From contig NZ_JADQBF010000013.1 in assembly GCF_016278775.1 (NCBI RefSeq), positions 102,402 through 166,401 on the forward strand: a stretch of 64,000 nt of DNA, read 5' to 3'. This DNA comes from Demequina sp. (GTDB lineage: Bacteria; Actinomycetota; Actinomycetes; Actinomycetales; Demequinaceae). This document shows, piece by piece, positions 1 to 13,153 of the stretch; the first letter of the stretch is position 1; every line of letters starts with the position of its first letter. The position numbers and the translations under genes are program-made. A model generated the notes under the pieces. That model was given only the letters and a program-made list of their open reading frames with translations, searched no databases and was not told the origin of the DNA.

Positions 1-362
1 CCTCCGCGCTCGATCAGGTGAGCGACAGGCGCGTCACCAAGGCCCATCTGCACGGCGACGTCAATTCTCCCTCAATCTTGCTCTTTGGAGCCTGGCTACG
101 TCGCACGCTGGGTTGCGACTTCGAGGCCACGTATGACCCTGAGGCCACCGGACTGGTGTCGGTGTGTCTCGACACCCCCGCCGGAGAGATTGGCATCCGC
201 CGCCCGGACGGCCTCAACGCCACGCTGAGCCAGCCGGGCCAGCCAGACCACGTCATCACACTGCCGTCGCGCTCCCTCAGCGATTGCCTCGCGGAGGAAC
301 TGCGCCGCATGGACGACGACCCCGTCTATGGCGAGGCCTTGCACGAGATTGTGCACTGCTGA
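1..362 (+). CDS. opcA: OpcA, glucose-6-phosphate dehydrogenase assembly protein (3' part)
   Basis: The frame is open from the window edge (first complete codon at 3) to TGA at 360-362, giving the last 119 residues; the beginning lies outside the window. The visible part resembles the C-terminal half of OpcA, the actinobacterial protein needed for active glucose-6-phosphate dehydrogenase (Zwf). It acts in the cytoplasm at the entry of the oxidative pentose phosphate pathway. The stop overlaps the next start as ATGA, so it is translationally coupled to pgl, the usual zwf-opcA-pgl order. A GTG at 18 is in frame but is internal, not the start. The call rests on family resemblance plus this context. 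Confidence 0.85.
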   Translation, partial: SALDQVSDRRVTKAHLHGDVNSPSILLFGAWLRRTLGCDFEATYDPEATGLVSVCLDTPAGEIGIRRPDGLNATLSQPGQPDHVITLPSRSLSDCLAEELRRMDDDPVYGEALHEIVHC

Positions 363-1078
363 TGCGCCACGTCGTCATCTATCCTGACCAGCAGGCAGTC
401 GCCGATGCCACGGCGGCTCGCCTGGGCGTGGTGCTCACCGACACGATCGCCACGCGAGGCGTGGCGCACGTCGTGCTCACTGGCGGTAGCGTCGGCATCG
501 GCCTGCTTGCCTCGCTCGGCGCTTCCCCGCTGTCCGGGATCATCGACTGGACGAGCGTCCACGTGTGGTGGGGCGACGAACGCTTCGTTGCCGCAGGCGA
601 TCCCGACCGCAACGAGGGTCAGGCCCAAGAGGCGCTGCTAAGGCACCTGCCGCTGCCGGAGGACAACATTCACCGCATGGGCAGTTCAGACGACTTCGCG
701 ACAGCGGAACAGGCGGCGGATGCGTACGCGCGGGAGATGGTGAGCCTGGGAAGCCCCGTGTGGGACGTGCTACTGCTCGGCATGGGGCCGGACGGGCACG
801 TCGCGTCCCTGTTCCCCGGGCATCCGGTCTATGCCGCAGGAGCCTCGGCCGACGCGGTTGCGGTGCACGACTCCCCCAAGCCGCCGCTCACCCGAGTAAG
901 CCTGAGCCTCGCGTCGATCAACCGCGCACGTGAGGTGTGGATCGTGGCAGCAGGCGCCTCCAAGGCCGACGCCGTCGCGCGCGGGCTCACAGGGGACCTT
1001 GACGTACCGGTTGCCGCCGTCGCGGGCACGGAGCGCACGATGTGGCTGCTCGATGCAGCGGCGTCAACCTCCGTCTAG
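362..1078 (+). CDS. pgl: 6-phosphogluconolactonase
   Basis: This 238-residue cytoplasmic enzyme hydrolyses 6-phosphogluconolactone to 6-phosphogluconate, the step after Zwf. The start is the ATG that overlaps the opcA stop by one base; an upstream in-frame start at 164 would lie inside opcA. Family motifs are visible: a Gly-rich TGGSVG near residues 40-45, WWGDERFV at 69-76 and MGPDGHVASLFPGH at 141-154. Length is normal for the DevB/Pgl family. It ends 19 bases before the convergent Rdx gene. Confidence 0.95.
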   Translation: MRHVVIYPDQQAVADATAARLGVVLTDTIATRGVAHVVLTGGSVGIGLLASLGASPLSGIIDWTSVHVWWGDERFVAAGDPDRNEGQAQEALLRHLPLPEDNIHRMGSSDDFATAEQAADAYAREMVSLGSPVWDVLLLGMGPDGHVASLFPGHPVYAAGASADAVAVHDSPKPPLTRVSLSLASINRAREVWIVAAGASKADAVARGLTGDLDVPVAAVAGTERTMWLLDAAASTSV

Positions 1079-1097
1079 CGGTTCCCGCGTCGACGCC

Positions 1098-1379
1098 CTA
1101 GTGCTTCTTTCCCATGAGCAAGTCACGACCCTCTGCCTGGACCGCCTCGGTGGCTGGCAGCTTGGCGCGAATGGTGCCGACGATCGCCTCGATGTCGAAC
1201 TCATCCGGCTTCGAGTAGATCTGCTCGCCGTCCGCCGTGAACGTGAACACGCCCTTGCGGCCCGTCTTGAGCGTCACACCCTCGATGGCGTTGCCAAACT
1301 CTTCCAGCAGACGGGTCTGGGCTTCCGTGGCCCGCGGCAGATAGCCGCACGGCACGCAGTACTCAATCTCGATCAGCAT
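1098..1379 (-). CDS. SelW/Rdx-family thioredoxin-like protein (Cys form)
   Basis: This 93-residue protein has an N-terminal beta strand followed by CVPC (Cys8 and Cys11), then a helix and a short GRKGVFTF strand. That is the compact thioredoxin-like fold of the SelT/SelW/SelH (Rdx) family. The selenocysteine of SelW is replaced by cysteine, so no SECIS element is needed. The family is thought to act in thiol redox reactions, but no substrate is known. The start ATG is preceded by a strong GGAGG ribosome site. It follows rbpA on the same strand after 81 bases and may be co-transcribed with it. Confidence 0.8.
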   Translation of the reverse strand: MLIEIEYCVPCGYLPRATEAQTRLLEEFGNAIEGVTLKTGRKGVFTFTADGEQIYSKPDEFDIEAIVGTIRAKLPATEAVQAEGRDLLMGKKH

Positions 1380-1460
1380 GGTGAACCTCCGCTGGGGACA
1401 GCAACTCCCGACGCCAATCCATTCCCCCGCAACCGAGGCGCGGGGCGGAGACCCGAGAGA

Positions 1461-1820
1461 CTACTCCGCGGCAACGAAGGCGCGGCGCGCGCGCAAAGCC
1501 TCGAGCGCCTCCTGCAAGAGCGCCTCGCCTTCTGCATCGCTGCGCCGTTCCTTCACGTACGCCAAGTGAGTCTTGTACGGCTCGTTGCGCAACGGCTCCG
1601 GCGGGTTGTCGGGGTCGAGCCCGCCCGGCAGTCCGCAACGGGGACAATCCCATTCGGCGGGAATCTCGCGGTCCTCGCCCGTCGCGAAACTCGGACGGGT
1701 GACGTGCCCGTTCGCGCAGTAGTAGGAGAAGATCTCGCGGGGCGCAGACTCGCCGCGCTCCGCCTCACCCAAAGGACCAGCACCGACGCGCGAGCCCCGA
1801 ATTGCGTTACCACCTGCCAT
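1461..1820 (-). CDS. rbpA: RNA polymerase-binding protein RbpA
   Basis: This 119-residue protein is the actinobacteria-specific RNA polymerase and sigma factor partner RbpA, which stabilises open promoter complexes. The N-terminal MAGGNAIRGSRVG tail is diagnostic. The central core has Cys35, His39, Cys59 and Cys62, resembling a zinc-ribbon arrangement. The C-terminal helix (about residues 75-119) fits the sigma-interaction domain. AGGA precedes the ATG by five bases. It lies 29 bases after secG on the same strand. Confidence 0.95.
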   Translation of the reverse strand: MAGGNAIRGSRVGAGPLGEAERGESAPREIFSYYCANGHVTRPSFATGEDREIPAEWDCPRCGLPGGLDPDNPPEPLRNEPYKTHLAYVKERRSDAEGEALLQEALEALRARRAFVAAE

Positions 1821-1849
1821 GGTGTCCTACCCCCTGCTTCTTTGCGTGG

Positions 1850-2095
1850 CTAGTTGGCGTACTTGGCGATCAGGCCAAGCAAGATGATCGACATTGCCCA
1901 AGTGATCGCCACGCCCCACGTGATGCGGGACAGATTGCGCTCACCCACCGCGGAGCTCTGAATCCCGGACGCGATCCCACCGCCAAACACATCGGTGATG
2001 CCGCCGCCGCGTCCGCGATGTATCAGCACCAGGCCGATCAACAGCACGTTGGTGGCAACAAGAATCACCCACAGGGACGTTGTCAAAATCTGCAC
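1850..2095 (-). CDS. secG: Preprotein translocase subunit SecG
   Basis: This 81-residue protein has two membrane helices (about residues 5-23 and 58-77) joined by a Gly-rich loop with HRGRGGG and FGGG, the standard SecG design. It is an accessory subunit of the SecYEG export channel in the plasma membrane. I chose the GTG at 2095 because GAGGAGA sits just upstream and the length then fits the family; a longer frame from 2194 would add about 33 residues without homology. The tpiA-secG adjacency is usual in actinobacteria. Confidence 0.92.
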   Translation of the reverse strand: MQILTTSLWVILVATNVLLIGLVLIHRGRGGGITDVFGGGIASGIQSSAVGERNLSRITWGVAITWAMSIILLGLIAKYAN

Positions 2096-2172
2096 AGTTC
2101 TCCTCGAACTTTCAAGTCGTTGGGACCAGGATACGCGACGCGGCAAGCCTTGAAGGGCGTCGGGCGCTGTGG

Positions 2173-2202
2173 ACCCCGCCGCACGGCAACGCACGGCGGG
2201 GT
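2173..2202 (-). terminator. Hairpin after tpiA, candidate terminator
   Basis: Perfect 9-bp inverted repeat (ACCCCGCCG / CGGCGGGGT) with a 12-base loop, just after the tpiA stop on the minus strand and before secG. No U-run follows, so it may be a U-less actinobacterial terminator or a partial attenuator. Confidence 0.5.
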
Positions 2203-2210
2203 ATCAGGCG

Positions 2211-2999
2211 CTATCCGGTCACGTGCTCCTGGAAGCGCGCGATCTTTGCGAACTCCTCTGGGTCGAGGCTCGCACCGCCCACCAGGGCTCCGTCCACGTC
2301 CACCTCGGCCATGAGCTGGGCGATGGAACCGGACTTCACTGAACCGCCGTACAGCACCCGCACGCCATCGGCGAGCTCTGCGTCGTACAACTCGGCAAGA
2401 CGGCCGCGGATCGCTCCACAGACCTCTTGAGCGTCTGCTGGGGTGGCAACTTCGCCTGTGCCGATGGCCCACACGGGCTCGTAGGCGATGACGACGTCCT
2501 TGGCCTTGTCTGCGGGCAGGTCCTTAAGGGCCCCGTCGACCTGCGCCAGCGTGTACGACACCTGGTCGCCTGCCTTGCGGATGTCCAGACCCTCTCCCAC
2601 GCACACGATCGGGACGATGCCGTTGTCGAAGGCCGCCTTGGTCTTGGCGGCGACGACCTCATCGGTTTCTGCGTGGTACTGGCGGCGCTCGGAGTGTCCT
2701 ACCGCGACAAAGTCGCAGCCGAGCTTGGCGAGCTGGCTGCCAGCCACCTCGCCCGTGTAGGCGCCTGAGACGTGCTCAGACACGTCCTGTGCGCCGTACT
2801 TGAGTTCCAGCTTGTCGGCGTCCACGAGCGTCTGCACTGAGCGCAGAGACGTGAAGGAAGCGAGCACTGCCACCTCAACGGCGGAGAAGTCGTGCTTGGC
2901 GTCGCGCAGCAGCCACGCGAGCTTCTGCACCGTGTGCGTCGCCTCAAGGTGGTCGAGGTTCAGCTTCCAGTTGCCTGCAATGAGCGGTGTGCGTGTCAT
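2211..2999 (-). CDS. tpiA: Triosephosphate isomerase
   Basis: This 262-residue TIM-barrel enzyme interconverts dihydroxyacetone phosphate and glyceraldehyde 3-phosphate in the cytoplasm. Catalytic residues are visible: Asn10 and Lys12 in GNWK, His102 in VGHSERR, and Glu174 in [11 protein letters not shown]. The phosphate-gripping loop follows Glu174, and GGSV near the C-terminus binds phosphate. It starts 3 bases after pgk and is third in the gapA-pgk-tpiA operon. Its substrate DHAP also feeds the methylglyoxal synthase encoded at 32832. Confidence 0.97.
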   Translation of the reverse strand: MTRTPLIAGNWKLNLDHLEATHTVQKLAWLLRDAKHDFSAVEVAVLASFTSLRSVQTLVDADKLELKYGAQDVSEHVSGAYTGEVAGSQLAKLGCDFVAVGHSERRQYHAETDEVVAAKTKAAFDNGIVPIVCVGEGLDIRKAGDQVSYTLAQVDGALKDLPADKAKDVVIAYEPVWAIGTGEVATPADAQEVCGAIRGRLAELYDAELADGVRVLYGGSVKSGSIAQLMAEVDVDGALVGGASLDPEEFAKIARFQEHVTG

Positions 3000-3002
3000 G
3001 TA

Positions 3003-4196
3003 TTAGCCCTCCAGCACGGCCAGACCCGGAAGGGTCTTGCCTTCGAGAAGTTCGAGCGACGCGCCGCCACCCGTAGAAATGTGTCCAAAGCCGGCCTCGT
3101 CAAAGCCGAGGATCCGGACCGCGGCGGCGGAGTCGCCACCGCCGACAACGGAGAAGCCGTCGGAGTCGATCATGGCCTGCGCGACCGCCTTGGTGCCGCC
3201 AGCGAACGCGTCGAACTCGAACACGCCCATGGGGCCGTTCCAGACGATCGTCTTGGCGTCCACAATCTTCGAGGCGAACAGCGTGGCTGAGTCGGGGCCG
3301 ATGTCGAGACCCATGCGGTCGGCAGGAATGGCGTCGGCCGCGACTACGTCGTGCTCGGCGTCGGCGGCGAAACCGGCGGCCGCGACGATGTCGGTCGGCA
3401 AGACGATCTCGACTCCGTTCTCCTTGGCGGTGGCGAGGTAACCCTTCACGGTGTCGAGCTGGTCCTCTTCGAGAAGCGAACTGCCCACCTCGTAGCCCTG
3501 AGCCTTGAGGAAGGTAAACACCATGCCGCCGCCGATCAGCAGCCGGTCCGCCTTGGTGAGCAGATTGGCGATGACGCCCAACTTGTCCGACACCTTTGAA
3601 CCGCCCAGCACCACGGCGTAGGGACGCGCGGGGTCGGTCACGGCCTTGCTGAGCGACTCGACCTCCTTCTGGACCAGCAACCCGGCGGCTGCGGGAAGCA
3701 TCTTGGCGATGTCGTACACCGAAGCCTGCTTGCGGTGCACCACGCCGAATCCATCGGAGACAAACACGTCGGCGAGCGCGGCGAGTTCCCCGGCAAGGGC
3801 CTCGCGCTCGTCGTCGACCTTCGAGGTCTCACGGGCATCGAAGCGCACGTTCTCGAGCATGGCAACCTGGCCGGGCTCAAGCGCCGCTGCAGTGGCCTTG
3901 GCTGACTCGCCCACCAGGTCGGAGGCGAGAGACACGGGCTTGCCGAGCAACTCGGACAGTCGGGCAGCGGCGGGGGCAAGGGAGTACTTGTCCTCAGGAG
4001 CCCCCTTGGGACGGCCCAGGTGCGCCGTCACGATGACAGCGGCACCCGCCGCCAACAACTTCTCGATGGTGGGGACAGAGGCGCGCACGCGGCCGTCGTC
4101 CGTGATGGTGGTGCCGTCGAGCGGCACGTTGAGGTCAGAGCGGACCAACACCTTCTTGCCGGTGAGGTCGCCCAAGCTGTCAATCGTCTTCAGCAT
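3003..4196 (-). CDS. pgk: Phosphoglycerate kinase
   Basis: This 397-residue two-domain kinase transfers phosphate from 1,3-bisphosphoglycerate to ADP. The N-terminal substrate segment [12 protein letters not shown], the HLGRPKG motif (near residue 60), the [11 protein letters not shown] nucleotide segment and the C-terminal GGGDSAAA loop are present. Length is normal. AAGGAAC lies upstream of the ATG. It lies between gapA and tpiA; a hairpin in the 73-base gap after gapA may tune its expression relative to gapA. Confidence 0.97.
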   Translation of the reverse strand: MLKTIDSLGDLTGKKVLVRSDLNVPLDGTTITDDGRVRASVPTIEKLLAAGAAVIVTAHLGRPKGAPEDKYSLAPAAARLSELLGKPVSLASDLVGESAKATAAALEPGQVAMLENVRFDARETSKVDDEREALAGELAALADVFVSDGFGVVHRKQASVYDIAKMLPAAAGLLVQKEVESLSKAVTDPARPYAVVLGGSKVSDKLGVIANLLTKADRLLIGGGMVFTFLKAQGYEVGSSLLEEDQLDTVKGYLATAKENGVEIVLPTDIVAAAGFAADAEHDVVAADAIPADRMGLDIGPDSATLFASKIVDAKTIVWNGPMGVFEFDAFAGGTKAVAQAMIDSDGFSVVGGGDSAAAVRILGFDEAGFGHISTGGGASLELLEGKTLPGLAVLEG

Positions 4197-4218
4197 GTCT
4201 GTTCCTTACTGGTGACAG

Positions 4219-4257
4219 AAAAACGTCCGCACACGCATGTCGCGTGCACGGACGTTT
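4219..4257 (-). terminator. Hairpin with U-tract between gapA and pgk
   Basis: Stem AAACGTCCG (4221-4229) pairs with CGGACGTTT (4249-4257), with an inner CACGC/GCGTG helix and loop ATGTC. On the minus transcript it is followed by a run of five U. This fits a leaky intrinsic terminator or processing site inside the gapA-pgk-tpiA unit. Confidence 0.6.
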
Positions 4258-4269
4258 CTCACGGGAATG

Positions 4270-5441
<1,172 letters not shown>

Positions 5442-6425
5442 CTACTCGTAGCGCAGCAATTCTTGGTTGATTCCCGCCTCTGTGTCGGGAATGCCGAGAT
5501 CCTTTGCCTTCTTGTCCGCGGTCGCCAGTAGTCGCCGAATCCTGCCTGCTACGGCATCCTTCGTCAACGGCGGAGTCGCGAGGCGACCAAGCTCCTCGAG
5601 CGACGCGTCTCGGTGTGCCATCCGCAACGTGCCCGCCTCCCGAAGGTGCTCTGGAACCTCGTCGGCGAGAATCTCAAACGCCCTTTCGACTCGCGCCGAT
5701 GCCGCCACAGCGGCCTGGGCGGAGCGGCGCAGGTTGGCGTCGTCAAAGTTGGCGAGTCGATTCGCCGTGCCGCGCACCTCACGCCGGGTGCGCTTGTTCT
5801 CCCACTCCAACACCGAGTCATGCGCTCCGAGTCGTGCCAGCAGCCCAGAGATGGCGTCGCCATCTCGAATGACGACCCTGTCCACACCGCGCACCTCGCG
5901 AGACTTCGCAGTGATGCCAAGCCTCCTGGCTGCGCCCACGAGCGCCAGAGCCGCCTCTGGCCCTGGCGACGTCACTTCGAGGCTCGCCGACCGGCCGGGC
6001 TCCGTGAGCGATCCATGCGCAAGGAAGGCACCCCTCCACGCCGCGACCGTGTCCTCGACCGAACCGCCCACCACCTGCGGGGGAAGTCCCCGCACGGGCC
6101 GTCCCCTGTGGTCGAGGAGTCCTGTTTGGCGGGCGAGCGACTCACCCTCCTTCACTACGCGGACCACGTAGCGATTCCCCCTCTTCAGGGCGCCGCCTGA
6201 CACCACGATGATCTCTGAACCGAGGTTGTACACCTCGTGGATGAACGTCCGCAAGCGCCGCGCGGACGCGGCAGTGTCCAACTCCGCCTCGATGACAATG
6301 CGGCCGGACACAATGTGCAGTCCGCCAGCAAATCTGAGGGTGGTGGCGATCTCCGCCTTGCGAGACGAGATCCGCTCGACGGCGACACGCGCCAGTTCGT
6401 CCTTCACCTGTGCCGTGAGCGCCAT
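5442..6425 (-). CDS. whiA: DNA-binding protein WhiA
   Basis: This 327-residue regulator is the WhiA/YvcL family protein. Residues 1-200 form a LAGLIDADG-like homing-endonuclease fold without catalytic function. The C-terminus (about 245-320) is a helix-turn-helix with the typical segment containing [20 protein letters not shown]. In streptomycetes WhiA drives sporulation septation with WhiB; elsewhere it affects cell division. It ends the conserved uvrC-rapZ-yvcK-whiA cluster. A CAGGAT box seven bases before the ATG suggests its own leaderless transcript. Confidence 0.97.
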   Translation of the reverse strand: MALTAQVKDELARVAVERISSRKAEIATTLRFAGGLHIVSGRIVIEAELDTAASARRLRTFIHEVYNLGSEIIVVSGGALKRGNRYVVRVVKEGESLARQTGLLDHRGRPVRGLPPQVVGGSVEDTVAAWRGAFLAHGSLTEPGRSASLEVTSPGPEAALALVGAARRLGITAKSREVRGVDRVVIRDGDAISGLLARLGAHDSVLEWENKRTRREVRGTANRLANFDDANLRRSAQAAVAASARVERAFEILADEVPEHLREAGTLRMAHRDASLEELGRLATPPLTKDAVAGRIRRLLATADKKAKDLGIPDTEAGINQELLRYE

Positions 6426-6432
6426 GTCGCCT

Positions 6433-6438
6433 ATCCTG
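6433..6438 (-). promoter_or_regulatory. Candidate leaderless -10 box of whiA
   Basis: CAGGAT followed by seven bases and ATG. It fits NANNNT rather than the full TANNNT pattern, and the same bases could serve as a weak ribosome site, so support is moderate. Confidence 0.4.
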
Positions 6439-6457
6439 CCATCTCGACGCCACCGAC

Positions 6458-7390
6458 TCAGGCCGAAAGGCCTCCAAGAGCATGAGAATAGGCCTGCGTG
6501 AGCCTGGCGACATCGTGACGATCGAGCGCATCGTCGCGCTTCATGTCGTGTACGACGAGCCGCGATCCCCAGTTCTCGATCTCCGCCACAAGCTCTCCGT
6601 CGCGCCCGTGCGACGTATCGGCGAGGACCACGGCGGGTCTGAATGCGGGTTCAAGCCGCCTCAGAGCCCGAATGTCGTCGACACGGTAGGAACCCTCGGT
6701 TTCTGCATCGACGTACGCGATGTTGAGCGTCAGCACCGTGCGGGGGCCAGCCTCGACGAGTGCCCGTGCCACCGGCCCCACCAAGAAGTGCACCAGGACC
6801 GACGTGTACCAGGAGCCGGGTCCAAGGACGACGCCGGCGGCACCGGCGATCGCGTCAAGCGTGACCTGCGGTACTCGGGGTTGCGCTGGCTCGATGCTCA
6901 GTCCTGAGACGCGGCCTGCCGCCGTCGCCACCGCGACTTGCCCGCGCGCCACCGAACTCACGTGCCCGCCGTCCACGCGAGCTGAGATCTGCAGCGGCTC
7001 CTCGGCAAGGGGTAACACCCTTCCTTGCGCGTGGAGCAGTCTTGCCACCCAGTCCAGTCCCTCCACCACATCGCCTGTGCGCTCCCACAACGCCGCGATC
7101 AGCAGATTCCCCAACGCGTGCCCATCGAGCGGGCCCGCCGTGGAGAACCGCGTCTGCAAGACGTCGCGCCACGTCCGCCCCCACTCTCCGTCCTCACACA
7201 GGGCGCTCAACGCCATGCGCAAGTCTCCCGGTGGCACGATGCCCATCTCTTCGCGCAGCCTCCCAGACGAGCCGCCGTCGTCCGCGACGGTGACGATCGC
7301 GGTCAGGTCGTCCGTCACGTGGCGCAAAGCGCTGAGGCTCGCGTGCAGTCCGTGCCCGCCGCCCAGTGCGACGACCGATGCAGGCCTCAC
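6458..7390 (-). CDS. yvcK: YvcK/CofD-like gluconeogenesis factor
   Basis: This 310-residue protein of the YvcK family has the N-terminal nucleotide-sugar-binding loop [12 protein letters not shown] (about residues 8-19), followed by [14 protein letters not shown]. In other bacteria YvcK/CuvA/GlmR binds UDP-GlcNAc and regulates wall precursor flow and growth on gluconeogenic carbon. It is not a true CofD (2-phospho-L-lactate transferase), given the rapZ-whiA context. The GTG start overlaps the rapZ stop by three bases, so translation is coupled. It ends 32 bases before whiA. Confidence 0.92.
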   Translation of the reverse strand: MRPASVVALGGGHGLHASLSALRHVTDDLTAIVTVADDGGSSGRLREEMGIVPPGDLRMALSALCEDGEWGRTWRDVLQTRFSTAGPLDGHALGNLLIAALWERTGDVVEGLDWVARLLHAQGRVLPLAEEPLQISARVDGGHVSSVARGQVAVATAAGRVSGLSIEPAQPRVPQVTLDAIAGAAGVVLGPGSWYTSVLVHFLVGPVARALVEAGPRTVLTLNIAYVDAETEGSYRVDDIRALRRLEPAFRPAVVLADTSHGRDGELVAEIENWGSRLVVHDMKRDDALDRHDVARLTQAYSHALGGLSA

Positions 7391-8307
7391 TCCGTTGGCC
7401 GATCCCTGTGCGTGACCCTGACCTCGCTACGGTTCACGCGCAAGCGCTTGCCGATCTCCTCTGCGATGGCTACCGAGCGATGCTTGCCACCCGTACAACC
7501 GATCGCGACTGTGACCGAGTGTTTGTCGTGCGCCCTGTACAAGGACAGCACTGACTCGAGCATCCCGGTGTAATTGTCGAGAAACTGTGCGGCCCCGTCC
7601 GACTTCAAGACGTGATCCCTGACGGCATCGTCCAGTCCCGTCAGGGCACGCAACGCGGGCACCCAGTGTGGATTCGGCAGGAACCTGACGTCCGCGACAA
7701 AGTCCGCATCCGACGGCAAGCCGTTGCGGAACCCAAACGACACAATGTTGACGGACAGTGGCTGGTCCGTGTGGCCCACCTCGATTGTGATGGCGTCGCG
7801 GAGTTCGTGGACATTGAGATCGCTCGTGTCGATGACCACATCGGCGCGGTCCCTGAGGGCCTCGACAAGCACTCGCTCCCGCCCGATCCCCTCTAGCAGG
7901 GTGCCGTCACGCTGCAGGGGGTGGGGACGGCGCGCCTCCTCGAAACGTCGCACAAGCGCGTTGTCGGACGCGTCCAAGAAGATGAGCCGCACATCGATCC
8001 CGCGCGTCGCGAGGTCGTCGAGCACCGCCTCCACGTCTTGAAAGAAGTTTCCGCCCCTCACGTCAACCACCACGGCGAGGCGATCCTGGGGATCCCGACC
8101 CACCATCGTCACGAGACCACCCAGCAATTGGGGAGGCAGGTTGTCAACGACGTACCAGCCGAGGTCTCCCAGTGCTGCGGCCGCGCGCGTGCGGCCAGCA
8201 CCTGACATCCCCGTCAGAATCATTACCTCAGGGGCTACCGCAGGGGCGTCGAACTCTGGCTTGGGGATGCCTGAGGGGTACGTGACCGGTTCAGCCTCTT
8301 CCGTCAT
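7387..8307 (-). CDS. rapZ: RNase adapter protein RapZ
   Basis: This 306-residue protein has a Walker A loop GMSGAGRT (residues 33-40) near the N-terminus, the VVDNLPP segment after it, and the C-terminal GCTGGKHRSV motif. All are typical of the RapZ/YvcJ family. In E. coli RapZ guides RNase E to GlmZ and controls GlmS; in Gram-positives the role is less clear. The first 28 residues are a low-conservation extension. It overlaps uvrC by four bases and yvcK by four. Confidence 0.94.
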   Translation of the reverse strand: MTEEAEPVTYPSGIPKPEFDAPAVAPEVMILTGMSGAGRTRAAAALGDLGWYVVDNLPPQLLGGLVTMVGRDPQDRLAVVVDVRGGNFFQDVEAVLDDLATRGIDVRLIFLDASDNALVRRFEEARRPHPLQRDGTLLEGIGRERVLVEALRDRADVVIDTSDLNVHELRDAITIEVGHTDQPLSVNIVSFGFRNGLPSDADFVADVRFLPNPHWVPALRALTGLDDAVRDHVLKSDGAAQFLDNYTGMLESVLSLYRAHDKHSVTVAIGCTGGKHRSVAIAEEIGKRLRVNRSEVRVTHRDRPTE

Positions 8308-10181
8308 GGCTCCAGAATGCCACTGTCTCCCCGCAGACTCGCGTGAATCGCGCGGGCCGTCGCGTCTCCGATTCCGGGAACGCGCGCGATCTGTTCGACC
8401 GAGGCCTCCTTGAGAGCCGGCACCGAGCCAAAATGCCTGATGACCGCCTTTGCCCGGGTGGGGCCGACGCCCGCCACGTCGTCAAGTGCCGACGCCTTCA
8501 TGGCTTTGCCTCTCTTGGCCCGGTGGTGCCGAATCGCGAACCTATGCGCCTCATCGCGCACCCGTTGCAACAGGTAGAGGGCCTCGGAACCGCGCGGCAA
8601 GATGGCTGGGAATTCCTCACCCGAGATCCACACCTCTTCGAGTCTCTTGGCCAACCCCACCACGGGAATGTGCGCCACGCCCACCTCGTCCATGGCGCGA
8701 CGCGCGGCCGCCACTTGAGGAGGCCCACCGTCGACCACCACAAGTTGAGGCGGGTACGCGAACCGCGCGCTCTCGCGCTCCTGCGGAGGCAACTGCACCT
8801 CTTCGAGGTAGCGTGCGAACCGCCGTGTCAGCACCTGACTCATGGCCGCGGTGTCGTCCAAGGTATCGGCAACAGAGAACTGCCGATACTCCTTCTTGCG
8901 CGGCAGGGCGTCCTCGAACACCACCATTGACCCCACCTGGTTGGTGCCCTGAGTGTGCGAGATGTCGTAGCACTCGATGCGCAAGGGCGCCTCGTCCAGC
9001 CCGAGGTGCTCCTGAAGGTCGCGCAAGGCCTCCGAGCGCGTCGTGAGGTCCGACGCCCTCTTGAGACGATGCTGGTCGAGCACCTGCTGGGCATTCCGCT
9101 TGCCGGACTCGGCAAGTTCGGCCTTCTTGCCACGCGACGGCACCTTGATGCTTACCCCACTGCCGCGCACCCCGCGCAAGTACTCGCGAAGCGCGTCCGC
9201 CTCTGATGGCTCCGCCGGAACCAAGATCTCTGGAGGCACGGAGTCAGCCCTGGTGTAGGCCTCCTGAAGCAACGCCGCCACCATCTGTTCCACCGCAAGC
9301 GGCTCCGGCTTGTCGACCACCCACCCCCGCTCACCGGTGATACGTCCGTCGCGCACGTAGAACACGTGCGCCGCGGCCTCCCACTCGTCGTCAATCAGAC
9401 TGAAGACGTCAACATCCACGCCTTGGGACAGCACCATGGCGTTGCGCTCAAGCACGCTCGTTAGCGCACGCAGCCGGTCTCTGGCTCTCGCTGCCACCTC
9501 GAAGTCCTCGCGATCCGCGGCGCCCTCCATCGTGCGCGTCAGCTCTCTGATGAGGGGTTTTGCGTCGCCCGCAAGGACTTGGCACACCTTGTCGGCCAGC
9601 TCCCGGTGCTCTTGCTCGCTCACCTTGCCCACGCACGGCGCCGCGCACTTGTCGATGTAGCCGAGCAGGCAGGGGCGCCCTTGCCGCTCCGCCTTGCGTA
9701 GCACAGCTGGCGCGCACGTTCTCACGGGCAGAACTGTGAGGAGTGTGTCAACCGTCTCGCGGATCGCCCAAGCCCTTGCGTAGGGACCGAAGTACCGGAC
9801 CCCCTTCTTCCGGTCCCCTCGCATGACCTGCATGCGCGGGTACTTCTCGTTCATGGTCACTGCCAGGAACGGGTAGGACTTGTCGTCCTTGAAGACCACG
9901 TTGAAACGCGGGTCAAACTCCTTGATCCAGGTGTGTTCAAGGACCAGCGCCTCGACCTCGTTGCGCACGATGGTCCACTCAACCGACGCTGCAGTCGTCA
10001 CCATGAGGCGCGTACGGGGATGGAGCGCGTTCAGCGGCTGAAAGTAGTTGCTCAGACGGGATCGCAGGTTCTTCGCCTTGCCGACATACACGACCCGGCC
10101 GTGGGGGTCGCGGAATCGGTACACGCCTGGCGCCGTGGGGATGGAGCCAGGCGCAGGGCGGTATTCGGAGGGGTCCGGCAC
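8304..10181 (-). CDS. uvrC: Excinuclease ABC subunit C
   Basis: This 625-residue nuclease makes the 3' and 5' cuts in nucleotide excision repair. Domains in order are a GIY-YIG nuclease (about 14-95, with GVYRFRD and VVYVGKAKNLR), a Cys-containing linker (CLLGYIDKCAAPC), a UVR UvrB-binding motif (about 200-235), an RNase H-like nuclease (with IECYDISHTQGT and VVDGG), and C-terminal helix-hairpin-helix repeats. It starts nine bases after uvrA and overlaps rapZ. Confidence 0.97.
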   Translation of the reverse strand: MPDPSEYRPAPGSIPTAPGVYRFRDPHGRVVYVGKAKNLRSRLSNYFQPLNALHPRTRLMVTTAASVEWTIVRNEVEALVLEHTWIKEFDPRFNVVFKDDKSYPFLAVTMNEKYPRMQVMRGDRKKGVRYFGPYARAWAIRETVDTLLTVLPVRTCAPAVLRKAERQGRPCLLGYIDKCAAPCVGKVSEQEHRELADKVCQVLAGDAKPLIRELTRTMEGAADREDFEVAARARDRLRALTSVLERNAMVLSQGVDVDVFSLIDDEWEAAAHVFYVRDGRITGERGWVVDKPEPLAVEQMVAALLQEAYTRADSVPPEILVPAEPSEADALREYLRGVRGSGVSIKVPSRGKKAELAESGKRNAQQVLDQHRLKRASDLTTRSEALRDLQEHLGLDEAPLRIECYDISHTQGTNQVGSMVVFEDALPRKKEYRQFSVADTLDDTAAMSQVLTRRFARYLEEVQLPPQERESARFAYPPQLVVVDGGPPQVAAARRAMDEVGVAHIPVVGLAKRLEEVWISGEEFPAILPRGSEALYLLQRVRDEAHRFAIRHHRAKRGKAMKASALDDVAGVGPTRAKAVIRHFGSVPALKEASVEQIARVPGIGDATARAIHASLRGDSGILEP

Positions 10182-10190
10182 GATGACAGC

Positions 10191-13043
<2,853 letters not shown>

Positions 13044-13049
13044 AACGCC

Positions 13050-13055
13050 ACCCTA
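13050..13055 (-). promoter_or_regulatory. Leaderless -10 box of uvrA
   Basis: TAGGGT, six bases, GTG. This matches the TANNNT -10 of housekeeping sigma factor in actinobacteria, with transcription expected to start at or next to the GTG. There is no ribosome site, and the SOS box lies just upstream over the -35 region. Confidence 0.7.
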
Positions 13056-13066
13056 CGTGAAGTCTG

Positions 13067-13082
13067 TCGAACATGTGTTCGA
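13067..13082. promoter_or_regulatory. SOS box (LexA operator)
   Basis: TCGAACATGTGTTCGA is a perfect palindrome and an exact match to the Gram-positive LexA pattern TCGAAC-N4-GTTCGA. It lies just upstream of the uvrA -10 box, where LexA would block polymerase. It is also 72 bases before the divergent YciI-like gene, which might share the control. Confidence 0.9.
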
Positions 13083-13141
13083 ATCGCCGTCAATGCCCGA
13101 ACTGGGACAACAGTCACGAGCCGCGTCCTGTTCCAACCGAC

Positions 13142-13147
13142 CAGAAT
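13142..13147 (+). promoter_or_regulatory. Candidate leaderless -10 box of the YciI-like gene
   Basis: CAGAAT, six bases, ATG. It fits the spacing seen before other genes here but lacks the first T of TANNNT. No ribosome site is visible. Confidence 0.4.
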
Positions 13148-13153
13148 GGTCTC

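Noticed and set aside
18..20. GTG at 18 as the start of a short complete gene
   Set aside because: The frame is open upstream to the window edge and the sequence matches the C-terminal part of OpcA, so the gene begins outside.
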